NCBI GenBank assembly: GCA_046048095.1
Contig: JBJOGS010000056.1
Span: forward strand, 1-26,149
Source of the DNA: UBA3478 sp046048095
Lineage (GTDB): Bacteria; Bacteroidota; Bacteroidia; Flavobacteriales; Flavobacteriaceae
Direction of reading: 5' to 3'
Length of the DNA: 26,149 nt
In this document: one piece after another, positions 1 to 5,933 of the stretch
Position numbering within the stretch: position 1 is the stretch's first letter
Layout: every line of letters starts with the position of its first letter
The notes under the pieces: model-generated
The model's database searches: none
The model's input: the letters and a program-made list of their open reading frames with translations, nothing else
Told to the model about the DNA's origin: nothing
Made by a program: the position numbers and the translations under genes

Positions 1-255
1 AACGCTCAATTGATCGGCTTAGAAAAGAGTTTCATTGAAGATAAAGGGATGGATTATGGGTCTTGGTACCGATCGCTCTATGCCTCTACCGATCCCTTTA
101 GCGGATACGCCTCGTGGATGCTTCCGGGTATTGAATACGAGGTCGCGTTAAAGCGCAGTGAAAATCTGAACGCTTGGGACGAGCGCTATGCTGCAGCCAT
201 CAACCGCCTCACCTCAAAGATGAACGCGCTTAAAGATTATTTGGGTCAGTTGTAG
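1..255 (+). CDS. C-terminal end of an M28B/glutamate carboxypeptidase-like peptidase (5' truncated)
   Basis: The reading frame is open from base 1 and ends at TAG 253-255; only the last 84 residues are in the window. The segment WYRSLYASTDPFSGYASWMLPG followed by a helical tail resembles the transferrin-receptor-like dimerisation domain that closes glutamate carboxypeptidase II / N-acetylated alpha-linked acidic dipeptidase proteins, where a similar 'WYR..YAP....GY....LPG' block is found. The catalytic zinc peptidase part lies upstream and cannot be checked. The gene converges on the amidohydrolase with only 4 bp between the stops. The family call rests on one motif and on the helical end; activity is inferred from family only. 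Confidence 0.6.
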   Translation, partial: NAQLIGLEKSFIEDKGMDYGSWYRSLYASTDPFSGYASWMLPGIEYEVALKRSENLNAWDERYAAAINRLTSKMNALKDYLGQL

Positions 256-259
256 ACCT

Positions 260-1864
260 TTATTGCGTCGCACCAGAGCCTTTCACGAATCTGCCGGGGA
301 AGGCTCCTGTGTGTTCGGCATCTTTTAAAACCTGTGTTCCGTTCACCCATACATCACTCACACCTGTGGCGTATTGAAGGGGTTCATCAAAGGTAGCGTG
401 ATCGGTTACGGTCTCAGGATCGAAAAGCACCAAGTCTGCAAAGTATCCGGGCTGTAAGAGACCTCTCTTTTCAATGCCTAAGTTGGTGGCCGGCAGGTGC
501 GATAATTTTCGGACCGCCTCTTCAAGAGAGATCAAACCTTCGTCTCTAGAGAATTTTCCGAGCACGCGAATGAAACTGCCAAAAGCTCTCGGGTGCGTTC
601 TGAAATTCTTGGTGATGTCTGAGTACGATCCTGCATCTGAAGAGAACGAAACCCAGGGCAATTGAACCTTCTTGCGGATGTTGTCTTCAGACATACTGAA
701 GTAAATGCATTGAATTCTGCTGTCGTCTTCAACGGCGAGGTCTACAATCGTCTCTTCAGCAGAGGTCCCACGCTCTGCACTGACCTCTGCGATGGTTTTT
801 CCGCGGTATTTTGCATCCATCTCTGGTTTGTTGAATCCGACCATTAAGATCCCATCTGCTGGCTGCTCTTCAAGTTCTTTTCGGATATCTTCGAGCAATC
901 TTGGACGCACTTTGGGGTCTTGCATGCGATTCATCCAGGCGCGGTGGCCTCCTTCTTGCACCCACGTCGGAATGACTCCTGTGAGTCCGGTGGAGCTCGC
1001 ATTGTAGGTATACATGTCAGCGGTAATTTGCAGCCCCTCATTTTGAGCGCGCTCTACGCGCGCAATCACAGAATCGAGCAGGTGCCAATTCGATTGTCTT
1101 GACGCTTTTAGGTGGTAGATTTCAGCGGGTACCCCTGCCTCTCTGGCCACGGTCATAAGCTCGTCAAGGGCCTCTAAAATGGCGCGACCCTCACTGCGCA
1201 TATGAGAAATGTAACGGCCGTTATAGGGTGCGGCCACCTTGTTCAAAAAAACCAACTCTTCGGTGTCGGCATAGTCTGCAGGAGCATAAATAAGTGAAGA
1301 ACCGATACCAATCGCGCCTTCTTGCATCGAGGTCTCAACAATTTCTTTCATGGCCGCGTATTCTTCTGCGGTGGCTTTTCTGTTCTCGTACCCTACGGTT
1401 TGAACACGCACCGTAGTTGCACCTAGGTACGAAGCCACATTGGTAGAAACGCCGTTTTGCTCAAGGGCCATCATGGCGTCTCCGAAACTTTGATAGTCGT
1501 CTTTACCAGGCGTTCCGCTAGGACCAGGAGAGCGGCCTTCACCAAAAACCTCTAGGGTGACGCCTTGTTTGAGATCGCTTAATGAGCGTCCGTCTTCGAG
1601 CAGCACATCGTAGGCCCAGCTCAGCATATTGATAAATCCAGGGCTCAACACCTTGCCTTCTGCGTTCATTTCATCGGTAGCGGTGTAAGCGATGGGTTCT
1701 CCGACATAGGCAATGGTATCGGCATTCACTCCGACCATTCCAGTGTACCGCTGCGCGCCACTTCCATCGATGATGGTGGCGTTCGAGATCACTAAATCGA
1801 AGGCCTGAGGTTGGCTACATGAAACTGCCAGCGCAAGGCTTAGAAGAAGGAGTAAACGATTCAT
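260..1864 (-). CDS. Amidohydrolase-family lipoprotein, N-acyl-D-amino-acid deacylase type, lacking HxH
   Basis: A 534-residue protein. The start is the ATG at 1864; a TTG two codons upstream is less likely. An N-terminal hydrophobic segment ends in ALAVSC, a plausible lipobox with Cys16, so the protein is probably anchored in the periplasm or outer membrane. The N-terminal beta-sandwich (about residues 23-75) and TIM-barrel order match D-aminoacylase/N-acyl-D-glutamate deacylases: HMRSEG with His221, YHLK with His251 and SSDAGS supply the expected tight metal site. The usual PGFIDxHxH is PGFINMLSW here, so both His ligands are replaced (Leu81, Trp83), and the normal NCG Cys motif reads GEG (Glu109). 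The fold assignment is strong. The substrate, presumably N-acyl-D-amino acids or an imide, is unproven, and the altered site may mean a different reaction or a single-metal mechanism. Confidence 0.8.
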   Translation of the reverse strand: MNRLLLLLSLALAVSCSQPQAFDLVISNATIIDGSGAQRYTGMVGVNADTIAYVGEPIAYTATDEMNAEGKVLSPGFINMLSWAYDVLLEDGRSLSDLKQGVTLEVFGEGRSPGPSGTPGKDDYQSFGDAMMALEQNGVSTNVASYLGATTVRVQTVGYENRKATAEEYAAMKEIVETSMQEGAIGIGSSLIYAPADYADTEELVFLNKVAAPYNGRYISHMRSEGRAILEALDELMTVAREAGVPAEIYHLKASRQSNWHLLDSVIARVERAQNEGLQITADMYTYNASSTGLTGVIPTWVQEGGHRAWMNRMQDPKVRPRLLEDIRKELEEQPADGILMVGFNKPEMDAKYRGKTIAEVSAERGTSAEETIVDLAVEDDSRIQCIYFSMSEDNIRKKVQLPWVSFSSDAGSYSDITKNFRTHPRAFGSFIRVLGKFSRDEGLISLEEAVRKLSHLPATNLGIEKRGLLQPGYFADLVLFDPETVTDHATFDEPLQYATGVSDVWVNGTQVLKDAEHTGAFPGRFVKGSGATQ

Positions 1865-1941
1865 AAGCAAGAGTTTAGAGTCTTAAAGTACTAAAAAGCA
1901 AAGTTGTAAAAGTGCTTTATGGAAAAAATCACGGTCAAGAG

Positions 1942-1949
1942 TATCTTTG
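1942..1949 (+). promoter_or_regulatory. Putative Bacteroidota -7 promoter box (TATCTTTG)
   Basis: TATCTTTG matches the Bacteroidota TAnnTTTG -7 consensus exactly and lies 25 bp upstream of the GroES-like start, leaving a leader of roughly 15-20 nt. No clear TTG -33 element is present at the expected distance; a TTTAT at 1916-1920 is the nearest candidate. Inference from motif only. Confidence 0.45.
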
Positions 1950-1974
1950 AATGCAATGATGAAAGTTTTTCTAA

Positions 1975-2343
1975 ATGAAGGATTATAACGCATTAGACCG
2001 CATACAAGTCATAGGTGATCGCGTACTAGTAAAGCCCAGAAAAGAATCTGAACGCACAGAAAGTGGATTGTATCTGCCTCCTGGAGTCAAGGAGAAAGAG
2101 AAGATTCAATACGGGTATATTGTGAAGTCTGGTCCGGGGTATCCCATCCCGAATGCACCGGATGAAGGAGAGCCCTGGAAGTTAGACAACGAAAAGGTCA
2201 ACTATGTGCCGCTTCAGGTGCGCGAGGGAGACCTTGCCGTATTCTTGCAGGACTCCGCCTTCGAGGTTCAATATAAGGGAGAGAAGTATTTTATTGTTCC
2301 TCAATCGGCCATTCTAATGATTGAACGCGACGATGACCTTTAG
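1975..2343 (+). CDS. GroES-like co-chaperonin paralogue
   Basis: A 122-residue cytoplasmic protein starting at ATG 1975. The N-terminal half, VIGDRVLVKPRKESERTESGLYLPPG, has the GroES beta-barrel opening strand (GDRVLVKP) followed by the region of the mobile loop, and the C-terminal part (VREGDLAVF, KYFIVPQSAILMI) matches GroES strands. It is longer than the usual ~92-97-residue GroES because of an insertion between about residues 50 and 80 (PGYPIPNAPDEGEPWKLDNE), where GroES has its short roof loop. No groEL lies next to it; the next gene, a GNAT acetyltransferase, begins 6 bp after its stop, so the two are probably cotranscribed. It is more likely a Bacteroidota-specific paralogue than the housekeeping groES. 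Function in folding is inferred from fold only. Confidence 0.85.
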   Translation: MKDYNALDRIQVIGDRVLVKPRKESERTESGLYLPPGVKEKEKIQYGYIVKSGPGYPIPNAPDEGEPWKLDNEKVNYVPLQVREGDLAVFLQDSAFEVQYKGEKYFIVPQSAILMIERDDDL

Positions 2344-2349
2344 CGAATC

Positions 2350-2862
2350 ATGAACCTTGCTGTTGAACTATGCTTAATTGAATCGCGAGCTGAGGTTGCT
2401 CAGCTCGAACTGTTTGCGGCTGAAATCTGGCGCGAGCATTATCCGTCTATTATTGGGGCTGCGAAGGTCGAATACATGCTTCAAAAGTTTCAAACTTCCG
2501 AGGCGCTCATGGCCCAAATCAAAGAAGGCATGCAGTTGTTTTGGATCGATGTCAAGGGAGAGCATGCCGGATATGCGGCCATTAAACGACAAGAAAATAC
2601 TTACCTCTTTGTCAGTAAGTTTTACGTTCACAAAAGTTTTAGAGGCAAGAGAATCGGAAAATCTGCCATGATGTTGTTGGGGGCAAAGGCCGCAGAGATG
2701 CATCTGGATGGATTAGAGCTAACCGTGAACAAGAACAATGACTCGGCGATCGCTTTTTATGAGGCCTTGGGATTTGAAAACATTCTCTCGCAAAAGGTGG
2801 ATATCGGCGGCGGATTTTACATGGACGATTACGTGATGCGATTAGACGGAAGCATTTCGTAA
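2350..2862 (+). CDS. GNAT-family N-acetyltransferase
   Basis: A 170-residue protein starting at ATG 2350, six bases after the GroES-like stop. Expected to transfer an acetyl group from acetyl-CoA to an amine. The acetyl-CoA-binding motif A is visible at about residues 92-105 (YVHKSFRGKRIGKS, with the R-x-x-G-x-G/A-like pyrophosphate loop), and motif B at about 122-142 (LELTVNKNNDSAIAFYEALGF) is typical of RimI-like GNATs. The substrate cannot be told; small molecules and protein N-termini are both possible. It ends 19 bp before tRNA-Ser on the same strand, so a transcript could run into the tRNA. Confidence 0.88.
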   Translation: MNLAVELCLIESRAEVAQLELFAAEIWREHYPSIIGAAKVEYMLQKFQTSEALMAQIKEGMQLFWIDVKGEHAGYAAIKRQENTYLFVSKFYVHKSFRGKRIGKSAMMLLGAKAAEMHLDGLELTVNKNNDSAIAFYEALGFENILSQKVDIGGGFYMDDYVMRLDGSIS

Positions 2863-2881
2863 TTTGCGCCACCTAAAAACT

Positions 2882-2968
2882 GGAGAGGTGTCTGAGTGGT
2901 TGAAAGAGCACGCCTGGAAAGTGTGTATACGGGAAACTGTATCGGGGGTTCGAATCCCCCTCTCTCCG
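2882..2968 (+). tRNA. tRNA-Ser(GGA)
   Basis: An 87-nt class II tRNA. Acceptor GGAGAGG (2882-2888) pairs with 2961-2967, the last pair being G-U. The anticodon stem CACGC/GTGTG holds the loop CTGGAAA, giving anticodon GGA, which reads UCC and UCU. A long variable arm follows, and the T arm is GGGGG-TTCGAAT-CCCCC (2944-2960). The discriminator is G2968 and the full CCA is not encoded. The discriminator base is also the first base of the palindromic element downstream. Confidence 0.97.
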
Positions 2969-3095
2969 CACTAACCCTAAACCCCTTAAAACGAAGTTTT
3001 AAGCCTATTTATTTCTAATAGCGAAGCTTGCTTTGGCTATTGGAAATAAGGGGCTTATGGTGCGCTGAAGCGCACAAGGGGTTTAGGGTTAGTGC
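2968..3095. repeat. Four-armed palindromic element abutting tRNA-Ser
   Basis: Bases 2968-2987 and 3076-3095 are a perfect 20-bp inverted repeat. Enclosed between them and nearly touching one another are three hairpins: AAAAC-GAA-GTTTT (2988-3000); a 14-bp stem with one G-U pair at 3009-3022/3036-3049, extended by AAGCC/GGCTT (3001-3005/3052-3056); and GTGCGC-TGAA-GCGCAC (3060-3075). Almost no base is left unpaired at the junction, so either strand could fold into a four-way junction, or the duplex could extrude a cruciform. There is no open reading frame and no U tract. It may be a small non-autonomous palindromic element, a structured RNA read through from the tRNA, or a transcription end or processing signal. 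I know of no named family that matches it. Confidence 0.8.
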
Positions 3096-3109
3096 TGGAT
3101 CCCCCCACT

Positions 3110-3137
3110 GGGATCACGCGCGTTAGCGCGTAATCCC
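3110..3137. repeat. Separate hairpin downstream of the four-armed element
   Basis: GGGAT (3110-3114) and ATCCC (3133-3137) enclose a perfect ACGCGC-GTTA-GCGCGT stem-loop (3116-3131), separated by one unpaired base on each side. An alternative pairing, GATCCC with GGGATC, uses bases 3099-3115. No U tract follows on the plus strand, so it is not a standard intrinsic terminator. Confidence 0.7.
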
Positions 3138-3170
3138 TGACTAGCAAGGCAATTTGTCCAATATAAGTAT

Positions 3171-3506
3171 TCAATATCTAGTCTGTTTTCTAACTAGTGT
3201 AAGATAAGGGATCACACAAACTAATCCGGCTATAAAAAATAGCGCAGACACATTCACTAAAGGAAGTTCAAAAAGCTCACTTAACATCCAGATGGTATTT
3301 GCTGTGAGCCATAATCCGAGTAATAGGTTTTCTATTTTTTTCATCCGCCCGCTTGAATAGGCGATCAAATAGAACGTGATAAGAACTGTAGGAATGGCAA
3401 ATACCAACGATATAGTTTGTAGATAGGGCTTATAACTCACGAAGTGAATGGCGGCGAACCACGAGGCATCTTTTACGATCCAAAGTGGAAAGTGCAGGCT
3501 TTCCAA
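3171..3506 (-). CDS. Small multi-pass membrane protein, start uncertain
   Basis: The only conventional start in this frame is TTG at 3506, giving 111 residues with about three hydrophobic segments (TISLVFAIPTVLITFYLIAY, LLLGLWLTANTIWMLSELF, VSALFFIAGLVCVIPYLTLV) and a short basic tail. It is probably an inner-membrane protein of unknown function. The frame stays open upstream to a TGA at 3576-3578 and encodes a protein-like stretch (ILNQIKKLSTQDRVAALE) that continues naturally into the annotated part. The true N-terminus may therefore lie at an ATT codon (3575 or 3572), or the original start may have been lost. The extended start would be only about 25 bp from the terminator hairpin of the upstream gene. 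The coding call is moderately secure; the start is not. Confidence 0.6.
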   Translation of the reverse strand: MESLHFPLWIVKDASWFAAIHFVSYKPYLQTISLVFAIPTVLITFYLIAYSSGRMKKIENLLLGLWLTANTIWMLSELFELPLVNVSALFFIAGLVCVIPYLTLVRKQTRY

Positions 3507-3594
3507 AGCAGCTACACGATCTTGGGTAGATAGCTTTTTTATCTGATTAAGAATTAAATAACGGCTGAAAATAATTCAAAAACTGATTGGTTAG

Positions 3595-3629
3595 AAAGAA
3601 AAAACCACCCACGGTGTAGTGGGTGGTTT
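3595..3629 (-). terminator. Rho-independent terminator of the 449-residue exported protein gene
   Basis: A perfect 11-bp stem, AAACCACCCAC (3602-3612) with GTGGGTGGTTT (3619-3629), has a 6-nt loop. On the minus strand it is followed by a run of T residues (3604 down to 3599) and more T's. It lies 28 bp beyond the stop of the minus-strand gene ending at 3657. Confidence 0.85.
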
Positions 3630-3656
3630 CTTAAGGATGACAAACCCCCTAAAAGG

Positions 3657-5006
3657 CTAACGCTCCCCTTGTCTGCCGGCTTTCGATAGCTGAAAGCTGC
3701 GCATGGCCTCGCTAGGGGCGATGGTAAATTCAGTGTCTTTCCAAAAATCAGTAGGATACGATTCGGGCTGCTCAAGAACCGTTGGCGTTTTTTCGCCCTG
3801 TACTGAGGGGTCTACCGGTTCTATACCTTTTAAGATGTAGGTGTATTCTTCAGTTTGGTTTAGTGCAAAATGAATGTCAAGATCTATTCGATTCACCTTT
3901 CGACCTCCAATAAATGCTTTGCTTTTTTCAATAAACGATAGCGGACGGTCAACCCCCACCTGTGTATCTTGCTCGAGACGACCAAAATAAAAGCGGTAGC
4001 CCTTATCGTCGATCTTTTTGTAAAAGTACTGACCCTGAACTCTAGGCTCTCGGTAGTTGAAACCGAGCAGATTTATAGATTGCAGGGGCTTGTTGTTTAC
4101 AAACTTAAATTGTAGAAGTCCCTTGTCTTCTTCACTGATCCAAAGCTCCCCATAGAATTCAGCCTTTGATTTTTCTTTAAAAGCCACCACGTGAACCCAC
4201 TGATCTCGAAACAACGTGTAATCGATAAGTTGAAAGTCAAACCGCTTGGACTTCTCAAAAACTGTTATGACCGGATCTTTACTATGGGGGTGATAGCGGG
4301 CCATTTCTGCAGCCCTTTGATAGCCTGCAGCAGATTGCCATTTCTGGCGCTTTTGGAGAGAGGCTTCGGTGATGGAGTCTGACCTCAACGAGTCTTTGAT
4401 TTCACGAAAATCGTCTAAATCGATATCGTCTTCTCTAACTTTTGCGCCAAATATTCCTGATTTGATTTTAAAGTAATGACCGGCCTCTAGGCTGCGCTCT
4501 ATTTCTTTTAAAAAGAATTCTTCGATGTCTTTCGTCTCAACCTTAGTCGATTCGTCTTCAAGCTGAAATCCGCGCACCAATTGGGTGCTCACCTTTACTT
4601 TGGCAGTATCGTTGAAGGCAAGCCGATACAGTGCTTCGGTATGTGAAGAAGATTGTTTAGGAATGCCCTGAGCGGCGCGGGCGATAAAGTCATCATCTAC
4701 CGCATCTACTGTAGTTTTTTTGAGCTTGAAGTCTACGTCAATATCATTCAGTTCTGAATGACGCATAAAATATAGAAGCTCAAGGTTAGCCATACTGAGC
4801 TGCTGAGTGGCTGACATCACCTTCTTGGCCGCCATTACCAGTTCTTCTGCCGAGAGGGTACTATTACCAACCACCACCTCACTGAGCATGATCGGTTTTT
4901 GGCCCAGGTCTAAAGTGTCTTGGCCAAAAACTAATGGGGTTGATGGGGACTGCTGAGCCCAGCCCAGTTGAATGGCAAGTAAAAGAACCGCGGACTTAAT
5001 TTTCAT
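3657..5006 (-). CDS. Exported protein of unknown function, possibly related to CarboxypepD_reg-like proteins
   Basis: A 449-residue protein with a short signal peptide (MKIKSAVLLLAIQLGWAQ, cut before Gln), so periplasmic or outer-membrane-associated. After the signal comes PIMLSEVVVGNSTLSAEELVMAAKKV, which resembles the junction in large Bacteroidota surface proteins between a CarboxypepD-regulatory-like domain and the following region ('L.EVVV....SAEEI...A'), but the regulatory domain itself is absent. The rest is acidic and rich in predicted beta strands (for example VHVVAFKEKSKAEFYGELWISEEDKGLLQFKF cut into several strands), as seen in proteins with a beta-rich outer-membrane-type domain. 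No catalytic motif is visible. It ends at a strong terminator; a tRNA-Arg lies 51 bp upstream on the same strand. Function is not recognised. Confidence 0.75.
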   Translation of the reverse strand: MKIKSAVLLLAIQLGWAQQSPSTPLVFGQDTLDLGQKPIMLSEVVVGNSTLSAEELVMAAKKVMSATQQLSMANLELLYFMRHSELNDIDVDFKLKKTTVDAVDDDFIARAAQGIPKQSSSHTEALYRLAFNDTAKVKVSTQLVRGFQLEDESTKVETKDIEEFFLKEIERSLEAGHYFKIKSGIFGAKVREDDIDLDDFREIKDSLRSDSITEASLQKRQKWQSAAGYQRAAEMARYHPHSKDPVITVFEKSKRFDFQLIDYTLFRDQWVHVVAFKEKSKAEFYGELWISEEDKGLLQFKFVNNKPLQSINLLGFNYREPRVQGQYFYKKIDDKGYRFYFGRLEQDTQVGVDRPLSFIEKSKAFIGGRKVNRIDLDIHFALNQTEEYTYILKGIEPVDPSVQGEKTPTVLEQPESYPTDFWKDTEFTIAPSEAMRSFQLSKAGRQGER

Positions 5007-5057
5007 ATAGGTTAGACGTATTTTCGCGTCAATTGTTACTTAAATCGGTTGAACTTG

Positions 5058-5128
5058 TAGCCCCGGCGTGACTCGAACACGCATCTTGACCTTAGGAGTG
5101 TCTTATTCTTCCCTTGAACTACGGGGCC
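5058..5128 (-). tRNA. tRNA-Arg(CCT) with an imperfect anticodon stem
   Basis: Read on the minus strand, the acceptor GGCCCCG pairs with CGGGGCT (first pair G-U), the D stem GTTC pairs with GAAT around a short 7-nt loop, and the T arm GCGTG-TTCGAGT-CACGC is perfect. The anticodon loop is CTCCTAA, giving CCT (reads AGG). In the anticodon stem, AGACA against GGTCA gives only three central pairs, with A-G and A-A mismatches at the two ends. The gene begins 6 bp after the stop of the UPF0173 hydrolase and may be cotranscribed with it. Confidence 0.85.
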
Positions 5129-5134
5129 AATACT

Positions 5135-5812
5135 TTAAAGCGTAAGAGACTCTCCGATCTCAAGAAGTTCTAAACTTGATCCGTGATCTAAGAAGTAGTT
5201 GATTGCCGCCTCATGATCAATTTCTATATATCCAAAGGTGTCAAAGTGATACCCCAAAACGCGGTTGCAGTTTAATAGTTTAGAAGCTCTAAGCGCGTCT
5301 GCATACCCCATGGTGAAGTTGTCGCCTACGGGTAAAATCGCTAGGTTCAAATCAAATGCTGAACCAAACAATTTCATGTCATAGGTCAGTGCAGTATCTC
5401 CTGCGATGTAAATCGATTTGCCTTCAGCTGAAAGAATGAATCCGCCGGGCTGCCCTCCGTAGCTTCCGTCTGCAAAACTCGAGCTGTGAATTGCATTGAC
5501 ATACTTCAGCTCACCAAATTCAAAGCCATAGCTACCACCGTGATTCATGGGGTGCCCTTTAATGCCTTGAGCCTCATAGTGGGTTACAATCTCGTAGTTT
5601 GAGATGAGTGTAGCACCGGTTTGCTTGGCCAGAGCGAGCACATCGAGCGTGTGGTCTTGATGCGCGTGGGTCACCAGAATGTAGTCGGCTTTTAAATCGT
5701 CTAGATTAATTTTATGATTCTTAGGGTTTCCACTTATAAATGGATCAACTACCACGACTTTTTGGTTTACCTCAATAGAGAGACTGGCGTGGCCCAGAAA
5801 AGTAATCTTCAT
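5135..5812 (-). CDS. UPF0173 metal-dependent hydrolase (metallo-beta-lactamase fold)
   Basis: A 225-residue cytoplasmic protein starting at ATG 5812. The opening MKITFLGHASLSIEV and VVDPFISGNP are signatures of UPF0173. The binuclear metal motif HAHQDH is at residues 49-54, with the further ligands His109 (AIHSSS), Asp139 (AGDTALTYD) and His189 (GYHFDTF), so all expected metal ligands are present and the length is normal. Members are assumed to be hydrolases, but the physiological substrate is not established. A TAACTTTA at 5841-5834 on the minus strand resembles the Bacteroidota -7 box and would give a very short leader. tRNA-Arg follows 6 bp after the stop. Confidence 0.92.
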   Translation of the reverse strand: MKITFLGHASLSIEVNQKVVVVDPFISGNPKNHKINLDDLKADYILVTHAHQDHTLDVLALAKQTGATLISNYEIVTHYEAQGIKGHPMNHGGSYGFEFGELKYVNAIHSSSFADGSYGGQPGGFILSAEGKSIYIAGDTALTYDMKLFGSAFDLNLAILPVGDNFTMGYADALRASKLLNCNRVLGYHFDTFGYIEIDHEAAINYFLDHGSSLELLEIGESLTL

Positions 5813-5902
5813 AATATTCGCGTTTTAGTGCCCTAAAGTTAACCCCCTTGGTTGGGCCGTTCAAAAAGAAATGCTAAGCTAGTCTGATTGCTTAGGATGC
5901 GG

Positions 5903-5910
5903 TAACTTTG
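5903..5910 (+). promoter_or_regulatory. Putative -7 promoter box (TAACTTTG) of nadABC
   Basis: TAACTTTG fits TAnnTTTG exactly and sits 23 bp upstream of the nadA ATG. No TTG is found at the usual -33 distance (the nearest is at 5888-5890, too close). No obvious riboswitch or operator palindrome is visible in the 121-bp gap between the divergent UPF0173 and nadA genes. Confidence 0.4.
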
Positions 5911-5933
5911 GGGTTATAAAACTGCACAGGGTC

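Noticed and set aside
3554..3775. Minus-strand 73-residue frame over the terminator and the end of the exported-protein gene
   Set aside because: It overlaps a coding end and a terminator hairpin and is not protein-like.
5813..5933. Riboswitch or operator in front of nadABC
   Set aside because: No conserved stem set or palindrome could be seen in the 121-bp gap; only a -7-like box is supported.
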